64,000 bases of DNA from Streptomyces sp. S4.7. Lineage in GTDB: Bacteria; Actinomycetota; Actinomycetes; Streptomycetales; Streptomycetaceae. Positions 35,160 to 42,332 of this stretch are shown here, in pieces (positions within the stretch are counted from its first letter, which is position 1; each line of letters opens with the position of its first letter). The position numbers were made by a program, and so were the translations under genes. Below the pieces are notes generated by a model that made no database searches, was not told the origin of the DNA, and worked only from the letters and a program-made list of their open reading frames with translations. The stretch lies in NCBI RefSeq assembly GCF_010384365.1, contig NZ_CP048397.1, forward strand, positions 4,464,001 to 4,528,000, written 5' to 3'.

Positions 35160-35542
35160 TCCCCCACGCCCGGCGCCCGCGTCGACGGGCCGTCAGCGCG
35201 TGCCTACGCACCGACCTCCGTGCGCTCGCGCGTTGACGCGCGTGGCCCCCGCGCCGGTCACGCGTGCCATTGCGTCGACGGACCGGCCGCGTGTGCCCAC
35301 GCGTCGATGTGCCCGCGCCGGCGGACCGGCCGCGCCGGTCACGCGCGGACCTGCGTGGCCCACTTGCCCCCGTCGGCGGACCCGGCCACGTGTGCCGACC
35401 GGCCTTCGGCCCCCGGCGCCCCCGCGCCGACCCGCCCTGGGCAGGCGCGCGGTGCCCGGGCCCGCCTGCGAGAATGGGACGTGGACCGCGGCGTACCGTG
35501 GTGGACGGCGCAGAGACAAACGAGAAGTGAGGCGGAAAGCCA
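35160..35542. other. Repeat-rich non-coding stretch upstream of menG
   Basis: This 383-bp stretch is dominated by alternating CG-rich words. It has a repeated GCGCCGGTCACGCG (35251-35264 and 35332-35345) and several copies of GACCGGC and of CACGCG/CGCGTG palindromes. Open frames across it encode only Arg/Pro/Ala-rich sequence, so I see no gene. The end should contain the menG promoter. Confidence 0.55.
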
Positions 35543-36244
35543 GTGACCCGGGCCTCCCTGGACAAGCAGCCGCACGAAGTCGCCTCGATGTTCGACGACG
35601 TGGCGGCGAACTACGACCTCACCAACGACGTGCTCTCCCTCGGCCAGGCGCGGCTCTGGCGCAGGGAGGTCGCCAGGGCGGTGAACGCCCGCCCCGCGCA
35701 GAAGGTCCTCGACCTCGCCGCGGGCACGGCCACCTCCTCCATGCCCTTCGCCGCCACCGGCGCCTACGTCGTGCCGTGCGACTTCTCGCTCGGCATGCTC
35801 CGCGAGGGCAAGAGGCGCCACCCCTGGCTGCCGCTGACCGCCGGGGACGCGACGAAACTGCCGTTCCGCGACGACGTCTTCGACACCGTCACGATCTCCT
35901 TCGGCCTGCGGAACGTGCACGACACGGACAGCGCGCTGCGTGAGCTGTACCGGGTGACCAAGCCCGGCGGGCAGGTCGTCATCTGTGAGTTCTCCCAGCC
36001 GACCTGGCAGCCTTTCCGGACCGTCTACACCGAGTACCTGATGCGCGCGCTGCCGCCGGTGGCGCGCGGCGTGTCCTCGAACCCCGACGCGTACGTGTAC
36101 CTCGCCGAGTCCATCCGCGCCTGGCCCGACCAGCCGGCGCTGGCCGGGCTGCTCCAGAAGGCCGGCTGGTCGAAGGTCGCCTGGCGGAATCTGAGCGGTG
36201 GGATCGTGGCGCTGCACCGCGGGGTCAAGGCCGGTCGAGCCTGA
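35543..36244 (+). CDS. menG: Demethylmenaquinone methyltransferase
   Basis: MenG (MqnG, UbiE family) performs the last methylation in menaquinone synthesis. The 233-residue protein has the SAM-binding motif KVLDLAAGTATSS, the family signature FDDVAANYDLTNDVLSLGQ at the N-terminus and FGLRNVHDTDSALRELYRV. Length is normal. The start GTG at 35543 follows AGGCGGAAAG. Its last 20 bp overlap the convergent GNAT gene. Its substrate is the prenylated product of MqnP after MqnL/MqnM action. Confidence 0.95.
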   Translation: MTRASLDKQPHEVASMFDDVAANYDLTNDVLSLGQARLWRREVARAVNARPAQKVLDLAAGTATSSMPFAATGAYVVPCDFSLGMLREGKRRHPWLPLTAGDATKLPFRDDVFDTVTISFGLRNVHDTDSALRELYRVTKPGGQVVICEFSQPTWQPFRTVYTEYLMRALPPVARGVSSNPDAYVYLAESIRAWPDQPALAGLLQKAGWSKVAWRNLSGGIVALHRGVKAGRA

Positions 36245-36749
36245 GCCGGAAGCAGTAGCCCTGCCGCCTGCCCACCGGGGTCAGGAACGTCTCCTCCAGC
36301 TCCATGCCCAGCCGCCGGGTCACCGCGACCGAGCGGTCGTTGCGGGCGTCGACCATCGCCACGACGGTGGGGACGCCCGCGGCCCGTACCCGCTCCAGCG
36401 CCGCGTGCGCGGCGGCCGTCACATACCCCTTGCCCCAGTGGGCGCGGCCGAGACGCCAGCCGATCTCGATCTCGCCGACCGGGCCGAACGACGTGTGGGG
36501 CCAGGGCTGCGCGCCGGTGAAGCCGATGACCTCGCCGCGGTCGTCGAGCATCGTCCAGAAGCAGAAGCCGAGTTCGGCGGCGTGCGCCCGCTGGCGGGCT
36601 GTCAACTCCTCGTACTCCGCGAGCGGCGCGGGGCCGCCGTGGAACTCCATGACGTCGGGATCGTCGAACACCCGGTGCCATTCGCGGGCGTCCTGTTCGG
36701 TCGGCACACGCAGCCGCACGACGGGGACCGGTCGGGTGATGTCGTTCAT
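36225..36749 (-). CDS. GNAT family N-acetyltransferase (RimJ/RimL type)
   Basis: This 174-residue acetyltransferase has the RimJ/L layout: VRLRVPTEQDAREWHRVFDD at the start, IEIGWRLGRAHWGKGYVTAA as the acetyl-CoA binding loop, and NDRSVAVTRRLGMELEE near the end. Its target may be a protein N-terminus or a small amine. ATG at 36749 has AAGGG upstream. It overlaps the 3' end of menG tail to tail. Confidence 0.88.
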   Translation of the reverse strand: MNDITRPVPVVRLRVPTEQDAREWHRVFDDPDVMEFHGGPAPLAEYEELTARQRAHAAELGFCFWTMLDDRGEVIGFTGAQPWPHTSFGPVGEIEIGWRLGRAHWGKGYVTAAAHAALERVRAAGVPTVVAMVDARNDRSVAVTRRLGMELEETFLTPVGRRQGYCFRLRLDRP

Positions 36750-36885
36750 CGGGGCAGCCCTTCAACTCGTCGATCAACAGGCACCCATAGACTGCACCTG
36801 TCCCGTGCCGAACATGTCCACAGCCGTCGGTACGCCATGAGGGGACCCGCCCGCCGGGCCCCACGAGTCTTCGGGAGATCCCGCT

Positions 36886-38169
36886 GTGACCGAGCCCCTC
36901 TCCGAACACACCGCAGATGTGATCGTCGTCGGGGCCGGCCCGGCCGGCTCCACCACGGCGTACCACCTCGCCAGGTCGGGCCTGGACGTCCTGCTGCTGG
37001 AGAAAACGGCCTTCCCGCGCGAGAAGGTCTGCGGCGACGGCCTGACCCCGCGCGCCACCAAGCAGCTCGTGGGGATGGGCATCGACATCTCCGAGGAGGC
37101 CGGCTGGCTCCGCAACAAGGGGCTGCGCATCATCGGCGGCGGCGTTCGGCTCCAGCTCGACTGGCCCGACCTGGCCAGCTATCCGGACTACGGCCTCGTG
37201 CGCAAGCGTGACGACTTCGACGAGCAACTGGCCCGGCAGGCGCAGAAGGCCGGGGCGCGGCTGCACGAGCGCTGCAACGTCGGCGCCCCGATCATCGATC
37301 CGCGCACCGGCCGGATCACGGGTGTCAACGCGAAGCTGGGCGAGGAGAAGACGCCCGTCACCTTCCACGCCCCGCTCGTCGTCGCGGCCGACGGCAACTC
37401 CACGCGGCTGTCGCTGGCGATGGGGCTGCACCGGCGCGACGACCGGCCGATGGGCGTCGCCGTCCGTACGTACTTCACCTCGCCCCGGCACGACGACGAC
37501 TATCTGGAGTCGTGGCTGGAGCTGTGGGACCGGCGCGGGCCGCAGGACCGGCTGCTGCCCGGTTACGGCTGGATCTTCGGTATGGGAGACGGCACGTCCA
37601 ACGTCGGTCTGGGCATCCTCAATTCGTCGTCCGCCTTCAAGGAGCTGGACTGGCGCGAGGTGCTCAAGGCGTGGTGCGCGTCGATGCCGGCCGACTGGGG
37701 TTACACGCCCGACAACATGACGATGCCGATCCGCGGTGCCGCGCTGCCGATGGCCTTCAACCGGCAGCCGCACTACACCAAGGGCCTGCTGCTGGTCGGT
37801 GACGCGGGCGGGCTGGTCAACCCGTTCAACGGCGAGGGCATCGCGTACGCCATGGAGTCCGGCCAGATCGCGGCGGACGTCATCGTGCAGGCGCAGGCCC
37901 GCCAGACGCCGGGGCAGCGCGAGTCGGCCCTCCAGCGCTATCCGCAGGTGCTCAAGGACACCTACGGCGGCTACTACACGCTGGGCCGCGCCTTCGTGAA
38001 GCTGATCGGCAACCCGCAGGTCATGAAGATCGCGACGCAGCGGGGGCTCACGCATCCGCTGCTGATGAAATTCGCGCTGAAGATGCTGGCGAATCTGACC
38101 GACCCGTCGGGCGGCGACGCGATGGACCGCATCATCAACGGTCTGAGCAAGGTCGCGCCCAAGGCGTAG
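36886..38169 (+). CDS. Geranylgeranyl reductase family FAD-dependent oxidoreductase
   Basis: This 427-residue flavoprotein has the FAD dinucleotide-binding G16-A-G-P-A-G21 in DVIVVGAGPAGSTTAYHLA, then REKVCGDGLTPRA and the second FAD motif LLVGDAGGLVNPFNGEGI. These are marks of the geranylgeranyl-reductase family, which saturate isoprenoid double bonds. Mycobacterial MenJ of this family reduces one isoprene unit of menaquinone; position between menG and nuo makes that role likely, but phytyl-like or archaeal-type lipid substrates are formally possible. Start GTG 36886 has GGGAG upstream. Confidence 0.9.
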   Translation: MTEPLSEHTADVIVVGAGPAGSTTAYHLARSGLDVLLLEKTAFPREKVCGDGLTPRATKQLVGMGIDISEEAGWLRNKGLRIIGGGVRLQLDWPDLASYPDYGLVRKRDDFDEQLARQAQKAGARLHERCNVGAPIIDPRTGRITGVNAKLGEEKTPVTFHAPLVVAADGNSTRLSLAMGLHRRDDRPMGVAVRTYFTSPRHDDDYLESWLELWDRRGPQDRLLPGYGWIFGMGDGTSNVGLGILNSSSAFKELDWREVLKAWCASMPADWGYTPDNMTMPIRGAALPMAFNRQPHYTKGLLLVGDAGGLVNPFNGEGIAYAMESGQIAADVIVQAQARQTPGQRESALQRYPQVLKDTYGGYYTLGRAFVKLIGNPQVMKIATQRGLTHPLLMKFALKMLANLTDPSGGDAMDRIINGLSKVAPKA

Positions 38170-38185
38170 CCGGCCGCCCCGAATC

Positions 38186-38797
38186 TCAGTCCTCGGCGCC
38201 GCTGACCTGGAATCCCTCGTCGGCGAGCGCCCCGAGGCTCTTGCCGCCGCCGCCCTCGGCCCAGCTCCGCAGGGCGGCGGCGTCGGCGAACCTGCCGACG
38301 TTCGTGTCGAGCGGGCTGTCCGTGTACTGGTGGAACTTCCAGGCGGCCTTGATCCGGGGCTTGCCCGCCGTCACGTAGTCCGCGATCCACAGGGCGTCGC
38401 CGGCCTCGCTCGTGGTGTCGCGGTTGAGCCAGAAGTCCCGGTTGCAGTAAAGCCCGACGCGGTGGTCCGCGCCGCGCAGCCGCTGTACCTCGGCGAGGAA
38501 GTCGTCCTTCGCCGCGCACGAGACGTCCGCGTCCTCCCAGTCGGCGAACAGCGGGTCGCCCGCGCGCTCGGCGGCCTTCTCCACGAAGTACTTCGCCTGG
38601 TCCTTCACGCTGCCCGGCCGCAGGAAGTGGTAGAAGCCGACCACCAGTCCGGCGTCCCGCGCGTGCGAAGCCTGCGCGTGCATACGGGGGTTGAGGTACG
38701 AGGTGCCCTCGGTGGCTTTGACGATGGCGAAGTCGAGGTCCTTCGTGGAGAACGACGAGCTCTGGTACGACGATACGTCGACGCCCTTGACGGTCAT
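38186..38797 (-). CDS. Glycoside hydrolase family 25 protein (lysozyme-like)
   Basis: This 203-residue protein is a GH25 muramidase-like domain from end to end: KGVDVSSYQ at the start, DFAIVKATEGTSYLNP, GFYHFLRPG and the acidic strand DPLFADWEDAD carrying the putative catalytic acid. GH25 enzymes cut the MurNAc-GlcNAc bond of peptidoglycan. The ATG at 38797 with GGAGG gives no signal peptide; 23 residues further upstream would not add one either. It therefore either stays inside, is released by lysis, or uses another route. It may be a cell-wall enzyme recruited from a phage. Confidence 0.85.
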   Translation of the reverse strand: MTVKGVDVSSYQSSSFSTKDLDFAIVKATEGTSYLNPRMHAQASHARDAGLVVGFYHFLRPGSVKDQAKYFVEKAAERAGDPLFADWEDADVSCAAKDDFLAEVQRLRGADHRVGLYCNRDFWLNRDTTSEAGDALWIADYVTAGKPRIKAAWKFHQYTDSPLDTNVGRFADAAALRSWAEGGGGKSLGALADEGFQVSGAED

Positions 38798-38928
38798 CGG
38801 TGGTGCCTCCTGCGTGGTGCGTGTGGGGGGAGAGGTTCCCTTCCCTTCGGATGCCCTCGATGGCACCCGGTCACTCTCGAACGGCCCCGCCCGGCAGGCT
38901 CGTTGGGCGTGCGCCGGGGCACGGCGAA

Positions 38929-38964
38929 GGGCCGCCGCTCCCCGGGCTGGGGGAGCGGCGGCCC
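38929..38964 (-). terminator. 15-bp terminator hairpin after the NlpC/P60 gene
   Basis: A perfect 15-bp inverted repeat (38929-38943 with 38950-38964) has a 6-nt loop and lies 25 bp beyond the stop of the minus-strand NlpC/P60 gene. Confidence 0.75.
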
Positions 38965-38989
38965 TCGGGTCGTGCCGGTGGGCCGTCGG

Positions 38990-39799
38990 TCAGAGGAGAC
39001 GGACGGCGCCGCTCGGCGGGTCCCAGTCCAGCGTCTTCTCGACCACTCCGGTACCGGAGTTCTGCGCGCCGATGAACTTGCCGCCGCCGGAGTAGATCCC
39101 CACGTGGTACGCGCTGCCCGCGCCGCCCCAGTAGAGGATGTCGCCGGGCTGGAGGTTGTCCAGGGAGACCTGGGTGCCGGACGTGGACTGCGGCTGCGAG
39201 GTGCGCGGCAGGTCGACGCCGATCTGGCGGTAGGCGGCCTGGACGAGGCTGGAGCAGTCCCACGAGTCGGGACCGGTGGAGCCGAGGACGTACGCGTCGC
39301 CGACCTGGGCGCGTGCGAAGGCCAGGACGGCGGCGGCCGAGCCGGTTGCCTGGGTGCTGCTGTCCGAGGACGAGGCGGCGGAGCCGGAGGCGGAGAGCGT
39401 GGTGCGCTCGGTGGAGCGCGAGGCGCGCTCCTGGGCGGCCTCGGCGCGTGCGGCCTTCTCGGCCTTGGCCTTCGCCTCGGCCTCGCGGTCGGCCTCGGCC
39501 TTGGCCTTCTTGGCGACCTTCGCTGCCTTGGTCGCGGAGGCGTCTTCCTGCGCCCGGAGTTCGAGGTGGACGGCGACCTGCTGGGTGGCGTCCGCGGACT
39601 GCGCGAAGCCGCCGGCGAGACCGGAGGTGAGCGTGGGCATCTCGATGGTCTCGGTCACCGGCTCGGCGTTGGCCGGAGCGGCGGCACCGGCCAGCGCGAT
39701 GGTGCTGAGGACGCCACCGGCAACTCCGGAACGGATCGCCGTTTTCGACGCGCCGCGGCGGGGCTTCCGGTGGCTGGGTATGTGAGCGGTGTGGGACAT
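38990..39799 (-). CDS. Secreted NlpC/P60 cell-wall peptidase
   Basis: The 269-residue protein has a basic N-region and signal peptide (VAGGVLSTIALAGAAAPANA), a low-complexity Ala/Glu/Lys helical linker likely to form a coiled coil (about 90-130), a Ser/Thr-rich spacer, and a C-terminal NlpC/P60 domain. The catalytic cysteine is C182 in WDCSSLVQAAY; the histidine is in YHVGIYSGGG. Such enzymes cleave stem peptides of peptidoglycan outside the cell. ATG at 39799 (MSHTAHIPSHRK) was chosen; the RBS is weak. No c-di-AMP riboswitch was recognised upstream. Confidence 0.92.
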   Translation of the reverse strand: MSHTAHIPSHRKPRRGASKTAIRSGVAGGVLSTIALAGAAAPANAEPVTETIEMPTLTSGLAGGFAQSADATQQVAVHLELRAQEDASATKAAKVAKKAKAEADREAEAKAKAEKAARAEAAQERASRSTERTTLSASGSAASSSDSSTQATGSAAAVLAFARAQVGDAYVLGSTGPDSWDCSSLVQAAYRQIGVDLPRTSQPQSTSGTQVSLDNLQPGDILYWGGAGSAYHVGIYSGGGKFIGAQNSGTGVVEKTLDWDPPSGAVRLL

Positions 39800-39927
39800 G
39801 AGGACAATCGCTATCAGGGCTTTCGGGTTCCCTTCAAGAAACGTGTGTTGCGCCACAGTTACGTTCGGAATAGATCAATCCGCTTGCTAGTGGCCTTTAT
39901 TGACGCCGTAACGGGCATAACGGTCAA

Positions 39928-39951
39928 CCGTGATCATGGCCGTGATCATGG
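39928..39951 (-). repeat. Tandem 12-bp repeat CCGTGATCATGG x2
   Basis: Two perfect head-to-tail copies (39928-39939 and 39940-39951), each centred on the palindrome TGATCA, lie about 130-150 bp upstream of the NlpC/P60 start. It is a candidate operator for two dimers on one face of the DNA. Confidence 0.6.
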
Positions 39952-40434
39952 GCTTTCGGTGAATCGCCCTAATTGCCCGTCGCCTACCACCCGTCCGCCC
40001 TCATGGCCAAGCCCCGCATTTGGGAAGGTTGAGTGGAGTGGCGCAGGTCACGGAATGGTGAACGCCCGGAGTCCCGGACGCTCGTGAACGCGTGCACGAT
40101 GACCACTTCCGGCCATCTCCGCCGACGGCCGTCCATCTCCGTCCACCTCCGCCCCCCGGCCTCCCCCGGGCGGGTGGGGTGCGCGCCTATCACCCTGCGC
40201 GCGTCCAGCTCCAATTTGCCGCCCTCCGTGTTGCCTTGGTAGGGCCGCGCGCCTCCGACCAGCGGTGACTCTCCGCATTGTTACCTCAAGTGACCGCGCG
40301 TGCGCTTCCTGTGCGAAGATCCACCGGCTCTCCGACGCGTGATCGATCGTCGGGTGGTGGAGATCACAAACTCCTTGTCGCACCCCGTGTCGCACGTCAC
40401 AGACCGGGAGGCATAGGATGCGGGGCAGTCCGGC

Positions 40435-40464
40435 TTGTGAACTGCCTCACATACGCGTGATCTT
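40435..40464 (+). promoter_or_regulatory. nuo promoter overlapped by a Rex-like operator
   Basis: TTGTGA (40435-40440), an 18-bp spacer and GATCTT (40459-40464) form a plausible promoter. TGTGAAC TGC CTCACA (40436-40451) matches the Streptomyces Rex operator TGTGAAC N3 TTCACA at all but one position and covers the -35. Rex releases DNA when NADH is high. Repression of complex I genes by Rex when NADH is low fits the enzyme's role. Confidence 0.65.
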
Positions 40465-40533
40465 CGTGGGACGGCGGCGACAGAAGCTCGGTTGAGGACC
40501 AACGGTCAGGGACGACTGGAAGGAGCGAGGAGC

Positions 40534-40893
40534 GTGAATGCCTACGCGCCAATCCTCGTGCTCGGCGCTCTCGGTGCCGCGTTTGCGATCTTCTCCGTGG
40601 TGGCGGCCACGCTTATCGGCCCGAAAAGGTACAACCGGGCAAAACTCGAAGCGTACGAGTGCGGCATCGAGCCCACTCCCACGCCGGCCGGAGGTGGCCG
40701 CTTTCCCATCAAGTACTACCTGACGGCGATGCTCTTCATCATTTTCGACATCGAGATCGTCTTCCTTTACCCCTGGGCCGTCACCTTCGACGCGCTGGGG
40801 CTTTTCGGGCTCGTTGAGATGCTGCTCTTCGTGCTCACCGTCTTCGTCGCCTACGCGTATGTGTGGCGGCGCGGCGGTCTGGAATGGGACTAA
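40534..40893 (+). CDS. nuoA: NADH-quinone oxidoreductase subunit A
   Basis: This 119-residue membrane subunit has three helices. The conserved loop LEAYECGIEPTPTPAGGG and the motif FPIKYYLTAMLFIIFDIEIVF identify NuoA, which helps form the quinone channel junction. The start GTG at 40534 has the RBS GAGGAGC; the frame is open upstream but the added residues are not NuoA-like. It is the first gene of a 14-subunit operon, about 70 nt after the predicted promoter. Confidence 0.97.
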   Translation: MNAYAPILVLGALGAAFAIFSVVAATLIGPKRYNRAKLEAYECGIEPTPTPAGGGRFPIKYYLTAMLFIIFDIEIVFLYPWAVTFDALGLFGLVEMLLFVLTVFVAYAYVWRRGGLEWD

Positions 40894-40912
40894 AGGCGCG
40901 GAGGGGCGACCA

Positions 40913-41467
40913 ATGGGACTCGAAGAGAAGCTGCCGAGCGGTTTTCTGCTGACCACCGTCGAACAGGCCGCGGGCTGGGTGCGGAAGTCGTCCGTCTTCC
41001 CGGCGACCTTCGGCCTCGCCTGCTGCGCCATCGAGATGATGACGACGGGCGCCGGCCGGTACGACCTGGCCCGGTTCGGCATGGAGGTCTTCCGCGGTTC
41101 ACCGCGCCAGGCCGACCTGATGATCGTGGCAGGACGGGTGAGCCAGAAGATGGCGCCCGTCCTGAGGCAGGTCTACGACCAGATGCCGAATCCCAAGTGG
41201 GTCATCTCCATGGGGGTTTGCGCGTCGTCCGGCGGGATGTTCAACAACTACGCGATTGTCCAGGGCGTCGACCACGTCGTCCCTGTCGACATCTACCTGC
41301 CGGGCTGCCCGCCGCGTCCGGAGATGCTGATGGACGCCATCCTCAAGCTCCACGAGAAGATCCAGGGCTCCAAGCTCGGGGTCAACGCGGAGGAGGCCGC
41401 CCGCGAGGCGGAGGAGGCGGCGCTCAAGGCGCTGCCGACGATCGAGATGAAGGGGCTGCTCAGGTGA
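40913..41467 (+). CDS. nuoB: NADH-quinone oxidoreductase subunit B
   Basis: NuoB carries cluster N2, which gives electrons to menaquinone. The 184-residue protein has the adjacent cysteines in FGLACCAIEMM, then MGVCASSGGMFNN and LPGCPPRPEMLM for the remaining ligands. The C-terminal 25 residues form an Ala/Glu-rich helix. ATG at 40913 was chosen; GGAGGGGCG lies upstream. Its stop overlaps a 40-codon ORF by 4 nt. Confidence 0.97.
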   Translation: MGLEEKLPSGFLLTTVEQAAGWVRKSSVFPATFGLACCAIEMMTTGAGRYDLARFGMEVFRGSPRQADLMIVAGRVSQKMAPVLRQVYDQMPNPKWVISMGVCASSGGMFNNYAIVQGVDHVVPVDIYLPGCPPRPEMLMDAILKLHEKIQGSKLGVNAEEAAREAEEAALKALPTIEMKGLLR

Positions 41468-41586
41468 GCGACGCACGCGAGGCCGCCGGGCAGCACGCGA
41501 AGAAGAAAGCCGCGCCTCTGCGCCGAGCGGGCGGCAGTGACATCAGCCGCGTCCGCGGCGGGGCGAAGAAAGGGGCGCGTCGGTGA
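41464..41586 (+). CDS. Small basic ORF fitted between nuoB and nuoC
   Basis: The 40-residue product (MSDAREAAGQHAKKKAAPLR, then a Gly/Arg/Lys-rich end) is strongly basic and has no recognised family. Its GTG overlaps the nuoB stop by 4 nt and its TGA overlaps the nuoC GTG by 4 nt. This is the same coupling used by true neighbours in the operon (nuoC/D, nuoD/E, nuoF/G, nuoG/H). Without it, ribosomes would have to restart after a 115-bp gap. Either it is a real small subunit or coupling peptide, or it is an in-frame relic. No homology could be tested. Confidence 0.55.
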   Translation: MSDAREAAGQHAKKKAAPLRRAGGSDISRVRGGAKKGARR

Positions 41587-42332
41587 GTGACGAGCAGCGA
41601 TCCGGGGGTTCTCCGGAAGACGAGCCGACCGGCGCGAGCATTCCGTCCGCGCGTGGTCGGTCCGCCGAGGTCATCGGCGTGCGCAAGGGCATGTTCGGCG
41701 CCAACAACGGCGGTGACACCAGCGGTTACGGCGGCCTCGTCAGGACCGTCAGCCTGCCGGGTGCCTCCAGCCGCCCGTACGGCGGCCGCGACGGTGTCTT
41801 CGACGAGATCGCCGACGAACTCGAAGGCGCGCTGGAGGAGCAGGGACTGCTCCCGGCGAACGCCATCGAGAAGACGGTCGTCGACAGGGGCGAGATCACC
41901 TTCCACATCGCCCGCGAGCACCTGGTCCAGGTGGCCAGGACCCTGCGCGACGACCCGGCGCTCCGCTTCGAGCTCTGTACGGGTGTCTCCGGCGTCCACT
42001 TCCTGGGCGACAAGGGCCGCGAGCTGCACGCCGTCTACCACCTGCGCTCACTGACGCACGGACGGCTGATCCGCCTGGAGGTGTCCGCCCCGGACAGCGA
42101 CCCCCATGTGCCGTCCCTGGTCGAGGTCTATCCGACCAACGACTGGCACGAGCGTGAGACGTACGACTTCTTCGGCCTGATCTTCGACGGCCACCCCGCC
42201 CTCACCCGGATCATGATGCCGGACGACTGGCAGGGCTTCCCGCAGCGCAAGGACTATCCCCTCGGCGGCATCGCCGTCGAGTACAAGGGCGCCCAGATCC
42301 CGGCTCCGGACCAGCGGAGGTCGTACTCATGA
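41583..42332 (+). CDS. nuoC: NADH-quinone oxidoreductase subunit C
   Basis: This 249-residue hydrophilic subunit (30-kDa type) helps form the quinone-binding arm. The core begins near residue 75 and includes FELCTGVSGVHFLGD, the family signature ERETYDFFGLIFDGHPALTR and PQRKDYPLGG. The N-terminal 70 residues are an extra, partly disordered region. The start GTG at 41583 overlaps the small ORF, and the stop overlaps nuoD by 4 nt. Confidence 0.96.
   Translation: MSDEQRSGGSPEDEPTGASIPSARGRSAEVIGVRKGMFGANNGGDTSGYGGLVRTVSLPGASSRPYGGRDGVFDEIADELEGALEEQGLLPANAIEKTVVDRGEITFHIAREHLVQVARTLRDDPALRFELCTGVSGVHFLGDKGRELHAVYHLRSLTHGRLIRLEVSAPDSDPHVPSLVEVYPTNDWHERETYDFFGLIFDGHPALTRIMMPDDWQGFPQRKDYPLGGIAVEYKGAQIPAPDQRRSYS

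Larger units (their letters stand above)
39800..40533. other. Large divergent control region of NlpC/P60 and nuo
   Basis: This 734-bp non-coding region is AT-richer than average in its first 170 bp. It contains a tandem 12-bp repeat (39928-39951), a TAACGGgcaTAACGG direct repeat (39909-39923), and at its far end the nuo promoter with Rex-like operator (40435-40464). A second -10-like TAGGAT lies at 40414-40419. No gene was seen. Confidence 0.6.

Noticed and set aside
35160..35540. Arg/Pro-rich open frames in the gap before menG
   Set aside because: All have low-complexity composition and no RBS. They arise from the CG-repeat sequence.
38186..39799. Prophage remnant around the GH25 gene
   Set aside because: No integrase, structural or holin gene is nearby, and the neighbours are core respiratory and cell-wall genes.
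39800..39990. c-di-AMP (ydaO-type) riboswitch before the NlpC/P60 gene
   Set aside because: Such riboswitches are common before cell-wall hydrolases in this genus, but I could not find the expected conserved core in the leader.
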